DNA of 64,000 bases from the NCBI GenBank assembly GCA_015207365.1, contig JADEXA010000028.1:1-64000 (forward strand), given 5' to 3'. Below, one piece after another: positions 26,237-34,226 of the stretch (positions are counted from its first letter, which is position 1; every line of letters starts with the position of its first letter). Position numbers and translations under genes: made by a program. The notes under the pieces were generated by a model. It did not search any database and was not told the origin of the DNA. It saw only the letters and a list, made by a program, of their open reading frames with translations. This stretch comes from Vacuolonema iberomarrocanum LEGE 07170 (GTDB lineage: Bacteria; Cyanobacteriota; Cyanobacteriia; Elainellales; Elainellaceae).

Positions 26237-27130
26237 TTATATAATTGTTGGCAATTTTCGACGTAACAAGCCCCAGAAATACCGATACTTCCAAATCGAC
26301 AAGTGTTCTTGAGTAAGTCTTAAACACTCAAGCAATGAAGGATCACGACCAAGCTTAAATTGCAAGGCTTGGAGTGCTGATATATAGGCAAAAAGAGCTC
26401 GAGATCGTCGCCATCCTTGCGGCAAGAATTCTGGATGTTGCTGCGCAAAGTGATCAAATATTTTAAGGATTTCCGCACGGAATTGATGTGTTTGGCTGAC
26501 TGTTTTAGAGTGCGGATGACGTCGCATCCGAGCCATTCCAAAGTCAAGATTTTGAACACTGAAATCAGATAGCTGTGCTAGTTGCAAATAAAAATCGTAA
26601 TCCATGCCATAGCACCACCTCGGATCAATACCTGAAACCTTGAGGCAATCTGCACGGGAAAGATATAAGGCTGGTTGTGGTACAGCCCATTTCTCCCAAA
26701 CGCAAACTAGTTCTTTAAGACTTTGAAAACTGGGACGGTGAATGAAAAGTTTCGTGTCCTCACCGAAGAGTGTGAGTTGTCCGGCATAGATAGTGGCATG
26801 AGGGTTAGTTTGGTAGGCGATCGCCAGCTTCCATAATGCCTCCGGCTCTAAGACATCATCAGAATTCAACCAATTCCACAAATTCCCTGTACAACGAGCA
26901 AATCCCTTGCGAATAGCATCACTCTGTCCTCTATCTGGTTCACTCACCCAATAATCAATCTGCAATTCATACTTGCGGATAATCTCAACCGATCCGTCAG
27001 TACTTCCTCCATCAATAACAATGTATTCAAGATTTGGATAATCCTGCTGAAGAACTGACTGAATGGTATCTGCAATAAACATCCCTTGATTAAAACTAGG
27101 TGTAATGATACTAATACGAGGTAGATTCAT
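26237..27130 (-). CDS. Family 2 glycosyltransferase
   Basis: The 297-residue GT-A protein has ISIITPSFNQGMFIADTIQS, YIVIDGGSTDGSVEII, DYWVSEPDRGQSDAIRKGF and the metal site WLNSDDVLEP. This set is characteristic of a well-populated WcaA/EpsE-like subgroup of capsule transferases. It retains the full GT-A domain but is short at the C-terminus. It lies 37 bases before the sulfotransferase-like gene and 36 bases after the FkbM gene. Confidence 0.9.
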   Translation of the reverse strand: MNLPRISIITPSFNQGMFIADTIQSVLQQDYPNLEYIVIDGGSTDGSVEIIRKYELQIDYWVSEPDRGQSDAIRKGFARCTGNLWNWLNSDDVLEPEALWKLAIAYQTNPHATIYAGQLTLFGEDTKLFIHRPSFQSLKELVCVWEKWAVPQPALYLSRADCLKVSGIDPRWCYGMDYDFYLQLAQLSDFSVQNLDFGMARMRRHPHSKTVSQTHQFRAEILKIFDHFAQQHPEFLPQGWRRSRALFAYISALQALQFKLGRDPSLLECLRLTQEHLSIWKYRYFWGLLRRKLPTII

Positions 27131-27166
27131 TGATAATTAATCTCTTTAAATCCAAATAGATAATAC

Positions 27167-28102
27167 CTATTTTATGCGCTGTAAAACAGCTTCTAAATTC
27201 TTCACTGCCAGAACATTTAAATGTGGATATGTTTCACGCAAGGGTTCAGAAATTAATATATTTTTCTCAGGATTATATGTAAATAGTTGATATCCAAAGT
27301 CACTTAAAGCATGATATAAATCTCTGCAAGTATATCCATTAGCACGACAGTTCTGTTCTGTAAACTCGATCTGGAGTACTGGAGCATCCGGTTTAGATAG
27401 TGTATATTCTGCACCTCTCAATACCTGCATTTCCCAACCCTCAACATCAATCTTCATCATCGTAACTTTGCTCAAGAGAAAATGTCTGCGAGCAAATTCA
27501 TCCCACCGTATTGTCTGTACAGTTTCATCTTCAAAGGAAGATTTAACAGATGGATCAACAAAGGAATTCCAGGCATCAAAACCATCGTTGGAAACACGTA
27601 GCCTTAGTGAACTTTCTTCATCAGACAAGGCTAAAGCAAAGCTAGAAATATTTCTAGAATGGGCCAATCCAATGTTCTGCCTTAACCTCTCATGGGTTTT
27701 CATGCAAGGCTCAAAGGCATAAACATGACCCGACTTACCAACTATTTTCGATGCAATTAAGCTAAATAATCCAATATTTGATCCAACATCAACAAAAACA
27801 TCTCCTTTAGCTAGAAAACGCTTTATGAAAGACTGCTCACTTTTCTCAAATCTGTCTAAGTAAATTAGTCGAGAGAGTTCGCTATCTGGAAACAGGTAAA
27901 TCTTTACTCCCGATCCAAGAGGGAAAAGAATAGTTTGTCTATTATTTTTTTTATAATTGCTCCACTTTTGATTTCCTTTTTGAAGTTTCCGATATCGGCT
28001 GCGCTGAAGATAAGACAACCATTCTGATTGAATAAAATTTATAAATCGTCCTTTATATAGTTGTATAATTGCATCTTTAATATAGTTTATATAACGAGTC
28101 AT
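27167..28102 (-). CDS. FkbM-family methyltransferase
   Basis: The 311-residue SAM-dependent methyltransferase has motif I DVFVDVGSNIGLFSLIAS near residue 98, AFEPCMKTHERLRQN, and the FkbM signature MMKIDVEGWEMQVLRGAEYT near residue 215. About 80 residues precede the catalytic core, including a basic, tyrosine-rich N-terminus. Probably O-methylates a sugar of the exported glycan. The gene is AT-rich and lacks HIP1 sites. A second FkbM gene is at 11226. Confidence 0.87.
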   Translation of the reverse strand: MTRYINYIKDAIIQLYKGRFINFIQSEWLSYLQRSRYRKLQKGNQKWSNYKKNNRQTILFPLGSGVKIYLFPDSELSRLIYLDRFEKSEQSFIKRFLAKGDVFVDVGSNIGLFSLIASKIVGKSGHVYAFEPCMKTHERLRQNIGLAHSRNISSFALALSDEESSLRLRVSNDGFDAWNSFVDPSVKSSFEDETVQTIRWDEFARRHFLLSKVTMMKIDVEGWEMQVLRGAEYTLSKPDAPVLQIEFTEQNCRANGYTCRDLYHALSDFGYQLFTYNPEKNILISEPLRETYPHLNVLAVKNLEAVLQRIK

Positions 28103-28133
28103 GGATGGTAATTTTCAATCAAATTCCTGTAAT

Positions 28134-29435
28134 CTAGGCGACATTCACAGTACTTTTCCAAGTCAGAATGGGCGAGATCATCCCTGGACGATTTTTGTTT
28201 TCCTTCAGTGAATTCCATAGAGGAGATACACCATGATTTAAAATAATCTTAAATTTAACGACTGCATCTAAATGGATAATCCAATAAAGATTATGAATTC
28301 CAATTCTTGGACAAATGCAATATGTACCTGCATTGAGAAGCCCTTTTGGAATAGTACATTGAAAGCGATTGTATCCCTTCTTAAATTTAGGGATATGCTC
28401 TTGTGACAAATCCGTTTGATAACTCCGAAGAAGAACGATACCTTCTGGAGAAGTTAAATCAAATCCTACACACAAAGAGTCAGAATAATGATTGACCAAC
28501 AAGCCTAATTCAATATGTATTTCTTTTTGGCTAGAGAAGATTTCTGTTGAGAGATGATCCTCGTCTGAAAATACACGCACAGATAGAAGACTTATTTCCT
28601 GATTGCCGGGAGCTTTTTCTTCTGTCCATGTCATTTCACTACTGATCTGGCTAATACTCGAAAAATAATTTGGTATCACCTTTTGAGGCTTATCAATTTG
28701 TATGACTTGTCCATTCTCTAGGTGACAGACGGTTTGACATAGGGACTGAATTGCCTGCGTATTATGGCTAACAAAAAGAACAGTTCGTCCTCCCTCTTCT
28801 GCTATTGATTCCATTTTTCCAAGACACTTTTTTTGGAAGGATGCATCGCCCACTGCAAGTACTTCGTCCACTACTAGAATTTCTGGTTCAAGGTGGGCGG
28901 CGACCGCGAAGGCTAAGCGCACGTACATCCCGGAAGAATAGCGTTTCACTGGCGTGTCCAGAAATTTTTCTACCTCCGCAAACGCCACAATCTCATCAAA
29001 CTTGCGGTGAATCTCTCGCTTTCCCATCCCCAAGATTGCGCCGTTGAGGTAGATGTTCTCCCGCCCCGTTAGCTCCGGGTGAAAGCCTGTGCCTACCTCC
29101 AGTAGGCTGGCGACTCGTCCCTTGATTTGAATGCGTCCGGTTGTGGGTTCGGTGATGCGGCTGAGGATTTTGAGGAGGGTAGATTTTCCGGCTCCATTGC
29201 GTCCGATGATGCCGATACGATCGCCCCGATTCACCTCAAACGACACATCTTTGAGTGCCCAAAACTCTTCCAAATTTGGATTTTGGATTTTAGATTTTGG
29301 GTTGAAGAGTTGGGTAATTCCCTTTGCCTTGTTGGCAAGGACATCCCGCAGCGCCGTATAGCGTTCCTTCTGTTGTTGATGACCAATGATGTATTTCTTT
29401 CCGAGGTTTTCGACTCGAATAATAGGGTCAGACAT
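28134..29435 (-). CDS. wzt: Wzt-type ABC transporter ATPase for polysaccharide export
   Basis: The N-terminal ABC domain carries Walker A GRNGAGKSTLLK (residues 79-90), the signature YSSGMYVRLAFA, Walker B EILVVDEVLAVGD and the switch FVSHN. Export ATPases of this group work with a Wzm permease to move finished lipid-linked polysaccharide across the inner membrane. Residues ~235-433 form a Wzt C-terminal beta-sandwich domain that in E. coli recognises the terminal modification of the chain. Residues 45-54 (NPKSKIQNPN) derive from a short intergenic-type DNA repeat and are absent from the usual N-terminal spacing. The C-terminal half is AT-rich and HIP1-free, unlike the ATPase half. No wzm is present next to it. 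Confidence 0.9.
   Translation of the reverse strand: MSDPIIRVENLGKKYIIGHQQQKERYTALRDVLANKAKGITQLFNPKSKIQNPNLEEFWALKDVSFEVNRGDRIGIIGRNGAGKSTLLKILSRITEPTTGRIQIKGRVASLLEVGTGFHPELTGRENIYLNGAILGMGKREIHRKFDEIVAFAEVEKFLDTPVKRYSSGMYVRLAFAVAAHLEPEILVVDEVLAVGDASFQKKCLGKMESIAEEGGRTVLFVSHNTQAIQSLCQTVCHLENGQVIQIDKPQKVIPNYFSSISQISSEMTWTEEKAPGNQEISLLSVRVFSDEDHLSTEIFSSQKEIHIELGLLVNHYSDSLCVGFDLTSPEGIVLLRSYQTDLSQEHIPKFKKGYNRFQCTIPKGLLNAGTYCICPRIGIHNLYWIIHLDAVVKFKIILNHGVSPLWNSLKENKNRPGMISPILTWKSTVNVA
29272..29300. repeat. AATCCAAAATC short repeat inside the wzt coding region
   Basis: On the minus strand the run reads CCAAAATCTAAAATCCAAAA and onward, matching the common cyanobacterial AATCCAAAATC tandem repeat found intergenically at 46490. 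It keeps the frame and encodes the NPKSKIQNPN linker before the Walker A region. Confidence 0.75.
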
Positions 29436-29475
29436 AATAGATTGATTAGGATCTGTCGCAAACGAGGTCGATATT

Positions 29476-30042
29476 ATGACCTACACCGTACTTAGTCTGG
29501 AAGCTGTTGAACTGACTGACGAACAGTTTTATCGGCTCTGCCTTGCCAACCCCGATCGCCCACTAGAGCGCACGGCCAAAGGAGAATTAGTGATTATGTC
29601 CCCCGTTGGAGGAAGGAGTGGGAATCGAGAAGCGGGTCTAATCAGCCGTGTTTGGAATTGGAGTGAGTCTACCCAGCTTGGCTATGTTTTTAGCTCGTCT
29701 ACCATCTTTCGGCTTCCGAATGGGGGCGATCGCTTGCCGGATGTGGCATGGGTTCGGCGAGAGCGATGGGATGCCCTCTCTCCCGAAGATCAGGAGAAAT
29801 TTCCGCCCCTCTGTCCCGACTTTGTGATCGAGCTGCGATCGCGTACCGATACTGTTTCTGCACTTCAGGAAAAAATGCAGGAATACCTCAACAGCGGCCT
29901 AAGTCTGGGTTGGCTTATCGATCCGCAACAGGAGCAAGTGGAAATTTATCGGCCAAAAGAACCCGTTCAAACCCTTTCCTTTCCAGTGCAGTTATCCGGC
30001 GAAAGCGTCCTCCCCGACTTCACCCTCAACCTACCGCTATAA
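29476..30042 (+). CDS. Uma2-family putative endonuclease (DUF820)
   Basis: The 188-residue protein is of the Uma2/DUF820 type, very numerous in cyanobacterial genomes, with a PD-(D/E)XK nuclease fold. Landmarks are LTDEQFYRLCLANPDRPLE, GELVIMSPVGG, LPDVAWVRRERWDAL, PDFVIELRSRTD (the E-x-R active-site strand) and LGWLIDPQQEQVEIYRP. The catalytic Lys of classic members is Arg in ELRS, as in many relatives. A GAGG site precedes the ATG by 8 bases. It is divergent from wzt across only 40 bases. Biological role of the family is unresolved. Confidence 0.88.
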   Translation: MTYTVLSLEAVELTDEQFYRLCLANPDRPLERTAKGELVIMSPVGGRSGNREAGLISRVWNWSESTQLGYVFSSSTIFRLPNGGDRLPDVAWVRRERWDALSPEDQEKFPPLCPDFVIELRSRTDTVSALQEKMQEYLNSGLSLGWLIDPQQEQVEIYRPKEPVQTLSFPVQLSGESVLPDFTLNLPL

Positions 30043-30073
30043 AACCCCATCCACTCATCCACCCTTCCCACCG

Positions 30074-30490
30074 TTATCTCACCGCTCCAAAGTTCTTCAG
30101 CTTGCTCCCACAGCGAGCCTGCTTGCGGGTGAACTCGCCTACCGACGGATTGCCATTGGGATGAATTACCCCATGTACCTGCTGCCACAACTCCCTGGGT
30201 GCTGGCGCGATCGCATAGGCGCGATCGCCCGTGCGTCGCACATAGTACCAGGTGGTCGCTTCACATTCGTCGCACCAAAATGCTTCTAGCCATTCGCCCT
30301 CCAGCGGCACGGCTGCCCGCCCTGCTAGCACCAGCCGCGACGATCGCCAACTGACCCCGCGCGATCGCAACTGTTCGGGGCGATCGGCATAGAGGGGATA
30401 CTTCTGACTCATGCTTTCGAGATAACACCTGTGGGTAGGGCAGTAGATGGCTCGACGCTTCGAGCGCTTTCGATTTCGGGCAGGCTTCAT
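30074..30490 (-). CDS. Conserved cyanobacterial protein with Cys/His pairs
   Basis: The 138-residue product from ATG 30490 starts MKPARNRKRSKRRAIYCPTH. I recognise the general form from other cyanobacteria as an uncharacterised protein. YCPTHRCYL near residue 16 and FWCDECEATTWYYVRR near 80 provide four cysteines and a histidine that could bind zinc, and SRLVLAGRAAVPLEGEWLEA lies between them. The very basic N-terminus suggests nucleic-acid contact, but that is inference. An open frame 43 codons further upstream has no conserved look. It is convergent with the Uma2 gene. Confidence 0.68.
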   Translation of the reverse strand: MKPARNRKRSKRRAIYCPTHRCYLESMSQKYPLYADRPEQLRSRGVSWRSSRLVLAGRAAVPLEGEWLEAFWCDECEATTWYYVRRTGDRAYAIAPAPRELWQQVHGVIHPNGNPSVGEFTRKQARCGSKLKNFGAVR

Positions 30491-31266
30491 TTGGACACAC
30501 TTATCCTGCAAAACATCCTCCAGGGAATTTCGGCACACAATCAATCGGCGCACAATTAGAGGGATGGCGAAGAGACTGAGATCCGCAGACCGTCGAAGCC
30601 CCTCCAGGGCTGGACACATCGGGTTAAATTTCCTTTAGCATGTGCCCGCCAAATCGTTATTCCGTTGTGGTTCAGGTCATTATGATTCAGGCAAATAACC
30701 TGAGAGTTTTTGTGGGATCCACACGCGATCGCGAGGTATTACAACTAACTAGGCTTTGGCAACCACCCGTAGTAGCGTTTAGAGTTTCTACTACGATTGG
30801 CTGTTCTGTTCTTTCCTTCACCCCATCTACTCTGCGTCAGGAAAGTATTGCAATTTTAGGGAACTCATTGCCCTTAAATCCCCAGGCAAATCGGGCGTTA
30901 CAGCTCCTCAGGCTGAGCACTTCTATGCTTAGTCTGACAATGGGGAAAGTACCAGCTCTCTTTGTAACTTTAATTACCATAGTCTTACGTATTGAGATTG
31001 GGATAGATCACATTTTTGAAAGCCCCGCGCTGCGGGGCTTTCAAAAATGTGATTGGTTTTTACCTCAGCGAGTAGTGCTAGGTGAGGCGGGCAGAGGCGA
31101 TCGCTCAAATTCCAAAAAAAGTACGGCATCTATGAGGGTTGTGCAAAGCCCTACAAATGCCGTATCACACCAGAAGAAAATCGTCGAAAATAAACCTGGA
31201 TAATGATCTGGATTGCTCACTGGAGGCTGTGCTTCGCCCATTCGTGGGAAGACGTCAGTACTCCGA
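30491..31266. other. Gene-poor stretch with one palindromic element
   Basis: Plus-strand reading frames here (for example 30640-31203) run through the family-B hairpin and lack a ribosome-binding site or any recognisable protein. Apart from the element at 31007-31080, I see nothing else that can be supported. Confidence 0.5.
31007..31080 (+). repeat. Family-B palindromic element
   Basis: Perfect 22-bp arms (31007-31028 and 31032-31053) share the core TTTTTGAAAGCCCCGC with the copy at 1327. They are followed by TTTTTACCTCAGCGAGTAGT, the family's right tail with two changes. Confidence 0.8.
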
Positions 31267-31476
31267 TTAGTCGTTGCTCAGGTGGAAGGTGCCGACCTGA
31301 ATGCCATCCAGGATGCGGTTGATTTGCAACCGCTCAGTGTCATCCAAATGATGATCCGAAAGAATCACGGATACCAGTTGGAGATGATCCTGCCGCGTCA
31401 AGCGCCCCGTTGCCAGGATCCGCTCAATCAGTGGAAGTGACTGAGCCTTAGGCTTTGTTGTATCAAGCCAAACCAT
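31267..31476 (-). CDS. Small conserved cyanobacterial protein
   Basis: ATG 31476 follows a TAGGAG site, giving a 69-residue helical protein that begins MVWLDTTKPKAQSLPLIERI. Its pattern ILATGRLTRQDHLQLVSVIL - INRILDGIQVGTFHL parallels that of the small protein at 42988 (IFNSHFITRAEEDRLMSSL - IYRIFYGMRHGLLQVVD). I recall small cyanobacterial proteins with an ITRxxxxxLMS...INRxxDGxxRGxLxVVD layout and no known function. It is probably a single-gene unit. Confidence 0.78.
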   Translation of the reverse strand: MVWLDTTKPKAQSLPLIERILATGRLTRQDHLQLVSVILSDHHLDDTERLQINRILDGIQVGTFHLSND

Positions 31477-31846
31477 GTTTCTTTTACTCCTAATGCATCC
31501 CCGAGTATCACAACCCCAACAGAGGGCAGTCGCCCGTAATTCTACGTTGGCTTGCACCTCTTCTCATTATTCTTCCCAAAAATACGCAATTGTAGGCAAA
31601 GCAAGTGTCAATTCTTTGATGAAGACTCCGTAAATGCCCGAGATGCCCACTCATCCGCCTATTTCACGCTAGTTTAAACACAGCTAGGCGGAGTATGAAG
31701 CTGTGTTTTGCGTATTTCCCGAAGGCTGCACCTTTGCCCTTCCTGGATACATCCCCTACGCGAAGCGGCCTGACGAATTTCCCTGGCTTGCTGCCAATGC
31801 ACCATAGAGCCAATGCACTATAGGCCATGCACCATAGGAGTTTGTG
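31477..31846. other. Intergenic stretch with a small hairpin
   Basis: A 10-bp stem AAACACAGCT / AGCTGTGTTT lies at 31676-31708. Short direct repeats of ATGCACCATA-like sequence (around 31797-31836) run up to the gloB ribosome-binding site. No gene is supported. Confidence 0.45.
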
Positions 31847-32620
31847 ATGGAGATTCATCGCCTTCCAGCGTTATCGGATAACTATATTTTTCTGCTCCAT
31901 GACCCGACTCAGGGATGCGCCGCTGTCGTCGACCCAGCAGAGGCGGCTCCAGTGTTGACGGCCTTGCGGCAGTTGGGCGCATCGCTGGTCGCCATTTTCA
32001 ACACCCACCACCACGGCGACCATGTGGGCGGCAATACGGCTCTCCTACGCCAGTTTCCAGATGCCGTGGTGTATGGCGGAGCCGAAGACCGGGGGCGCAT
32101 TCCGGGGCAACAGATATTTTTGAGAGAAGGAGATGCGGTGCGGTTTGGCGATCGCCCGGCTCAGGTTTTCTTCATCCCTGGCCACACCCGCGCTCACATT
32201 GCATACTACTTTCCGCCCGCTACCGACTCCGAACCCGGCGAGCTATTCTGTGGCGACACTATCTTTGCCGGAGGGTGCGGGCGCTTGTTTGAGGGAACGC
32301 CCCGGCAAATGGTCAGTTCCCTCAGCAAATTGCGGAATCTACCCAACCACACCCGCATCTGGTGCGCCCATGAATACACTCTGAAAAACTTACAGTTTGC
32401 CTGTGCCGTTGACCCCACCAACGCTGAGCTACAAGCCCGCCAGCAAACCGTTGCGGCCCAGCGTCAGCAAGGCGAAGCCACAGTTCCGTCGTGGATTGGG
32501 GTTGAAAAGGCAACAAATCCCTTCCTACGCTGGGATACTGTCTCCCTGCAATATGCTATGCAAACCACCGACCCTGTGCAAACCTTCGCCCGCCTTCGAG
32601 GCAAGAAGGATCAGTGGTAA
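31847..32620 (+). CDS. gloB: Hydroxyacylglutathione hydrolase (glyoxalase II)
   Basis: The 257-residue metallo-beta-lactamase-fold enzyme hydrolyses S-lactoylglutathione to lactate and glutathione, the second step of methylglyoxal detoxification. Metal-binding motif THHHGDH (residues ~53-59), the GHTRAHIAYY histidine, the CGDTIFAGGCGRLFEGT loop and the late CAHEYT histidine are all present. Length is normal for the family. TAGGAG six bases before ATG 31847 decides the start over the GTG one codon earlier. It is convergent with trmB. Confidence 0.95.
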   Translation: MEIHRLPALSDNYIFLLHDPTQGCAAVVDPAEAAPVLTALRQLGASLVAIFNTHHHGDHVGGNTALLRQFPDAVVYGGAEDRGRIPGQQIFLREGDAVRFGDRPAQVFFIPGHTRAHIAYYFPPATDSEPGELFCGDTIFAGGCGRLFEGTPRQMVSSLSKLRNLPNHTRIWCAHEYTLKNLQFACAVDPTNAELQARQQTVAAQRQQGEATVPSWIGVEKATNPFLRWDTVSLQYAMQTTDPVQTFARLRGKKDQW

Positions 32621-32628
32621 CGGATCTA

Positions 32629-32661
32629 AGGGGTCGGGTGCCTTGAAGGCACCCGACCCCT
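32629..32661. terminator. Palindrome between convergent gloB and trmB
   Basis: Perfect 16-bp arms AGGGGTCGGGTGCCTT / AAGGCACCCGACCCCT are separated by one base. The stem sits between two converging genes and could end both transcripts, although there is no T run. Confidence 0.55.
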
Positions 32662-32681
32662 AGGCGCAGGCACCCAACCCC

Positions 32682-33320
32682 TTAGGCACCGTTTTTGGCA
32701 AAAACCATGCGGTAGACCGGATCGCCCTTTTCCAGGGTCGAGCTTTCTCGCTCCGTGGCGACGGGGAACGGGTTAGGGGTTTTATCAGGAGCAGCGGTTT
32801 GGCGCTCGAAGGCCGGATGCTCTTGGAAGCGATCGCCCATTTCTAACAGCACCTCCGCCACATCCGACTGCAAAAAGACCTGTCCTTCCGCGACTAGACA
32901 ATCAGCCAAAATCTGCACGACTTCAGGTTGCACGACCCGCCGCTTCTGGTGTCGCTTTTTGAACCAGGGGTCGGGGAACTGTACCGCGATCCATCGCAAA
33001 ACGCCTGTGGGTAACGAGTCCAGCATCCAACGCAGCGAGTTGTTGGCATTGCAAAAGACAAAGTGCAGGTTAGTCAGCCCAGTTTCATCGCGCTTTTCAT
33101 TGGCGCGAATCACCAACGGTTCTCGAATTTCTAGTCCCAGAAAATTTTGCGATGGGAACTGCTCGGCCATCGCCATCAGAAAACTGCCCCGCGCGCAGCC
33201 AATATCCAGCATCAACGGCTGACTTGGCTTTGCAAACACCTTGCCCCAATCCGGCGGTGTCGTAGGGGTTTGGTATTTCTGACTCAGGGGGTTGACATGA
33301 TGTCGGACACGAACAGCCAA
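32682..33320 (-). CDS. trmB: tRNA (guanine-N7-)-methyltransferase
   Basis: The enzyme places m7G at position 46 in the tRNA variable loop using SAM. Motifs: LMLDIGCARGSFLMAMA (SAM site), FLGLEIREPLV, and the TrmB signature QFPDPWFKKRHQKRRVV. From a TTG start at 33320 the protein is 212 residues and begins AVRVRHHVNPLSQKYQ, the usual cyanobacterial N-terminus. GGAG six bases upstream supports that start. A TTG 16 codons earlier would overlap the preceding gene. Confidence 0.93.
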   Translation of the reverse strand: MAVRVRHHVNPLSQKYQTPTTPPDWGKVFAKPSQPLMLDIGCARGSFLMAMAEQFPSQNFLGLEIREPLVIRANEKRDETGLTNLHFVFCNANNSLRWMLDSLPTGVLRWIAVQFPDPWFKKRHQKRRVVQPEVVQILADCLVAEGQVFLQSDVAEVLLEMGDRFQEHPAFERQTAAPDKTPNPFPVATERESSTLEKGDPVYRMVFAKNGA

Positions 33321-33352
33321 AGGAGTCTCCGGGGGGTTAGATGGTGAAGGAA

Positions 33353-33682
33353 TTACTGACCGCAGCAACGATCGATGCCAAGGCTATCGAGCAGCAGTTC
33401 GCTGACGGCATTGGCAACGGCAAACTCGCCGAAGAAGCTTTGGGAGAAGTCAAAGCACTGCATTTCGGTGACGATCGCAATCACCAGAGAGCCTACATCG
33501 TTTTCGCCCTCTAGCCGATGGCGCACAAATACGCGGCTAGCGCGCTCTGCAATCTCATGATTCACAGCTTCGGGAATAAATTCTTGGTCGAGCCATTGAT
33601 GCAGCGACGCCTGTAGCCAACGGCCTTCTTGGTCGGCATCTTTGGCGGGGGGTAAGGTGATAGGTTCTACGGGTTCTGCCAT
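33353..33682 (-). CDS. Conserved cyanobacterial protein of unknown function
   Basis: The 109-residue product from ATG 33682 (GAGG seven bases upstream) begins MAEPVEPITLPPAKDADQEG and contains RWLQASLHQWLDQEFIPEAV and GSLVIAIVTEMQCFDFSQSF, ending LLLDSLGIDRCCGQ. I recall this as an uncharacterised protein conserved in cyanobacteria. It is acidic and helical with no signal peptide. It lies 32 bases before the trmB start on the same strand, so the two are probably cotranscribed. Confidence 0.8.
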   Translation of the reverse strand: MAEPVEPITLPPAKDADQEGRWLQASLHQWLDQEFIPEAVNHEIAERASRVFVRHRLEGENDVGSLVIAIVTEMQCFDFSQSFFGEFAVANAVSELLLDSLGIDRCCGQ

Positions 33683-33753
33683 GTCACGTACCTCATCGAG
33701 GGGAATGCACAAACGCGGAAACGGAAATGAAGGCGACGCACCACTAAAGTCAG

Positions 33754-33795
33754 ATTTGATCCCAAGAATTTGATCCCAAGAATTTGATCCCAAGA
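33754..33795. repeat. Three tandem 14-bp repeats
   Basis: The unit ATTTGATCCCAAGA occurs three times in a row (33754-33767, 33768-33781, 33782-33795). The array lies about 70 bases upstream of the conserved gene that starts at 33682, within its likely promoter or leader. Confidence 0.95.
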
Positions 33796-34226
33796 AACTG
33801 TACTCGGTGCCGTCGGCCGCTTACGGATTAGGGCAGACATCCTGTGGATCTATGCTGGGGATGCCTCAGGTGAGTCGACTGGCGACCTGCCCTCGCCAAA
33901 AATCAGAGGTTTTGCTGGTTCTCAAGGGAGCTCAAACCATCGTTGGTCATGCGTCTATCCATCTTCACATCATCATATATGGCATTACGCACACAAGTTC
34001 GGGCAGATGTTTGGTTGAAAACCCTACTCTGCACGGTTTTCAAAATATTGCTGATGTGACTATCTCCCACGCAATGTGCAGGACGCTGGCGATAATTTGG
34101 GTGCCCAATAACTGGGGAACCAGCCGTCATCGGATCAAAGCGTGCCGCGACCGTATCAATCGCTCGGTTTGTCTATTTATGTTTTAATCCTGTCTAGCGA
34201 TCGCTCCTAAAAACCAATCCCCCGCT
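33796..34226. other. Intergenic stretch without a supported gene
   Basis: Open frames on both strands here lack ribosome-binding sites and recognisable sequence. It holds the promoter regions of the divergent genes at 33682 and 34227. Confidence 0.45.

Noticed and set aside
30640..31203. A 187-codon plus-strand open frame
   Set aside because: It runs through a family-B hairpin, has no ribosome-binding site and its product has no recognisable pattern.
33807..34187. A 126-codon plus-strand frame and an opposing minus frame
   Set aside because: Neither has a start signal or familiar sequence. The stretch is better explained as divergent promoter DNA or decayed sequence.
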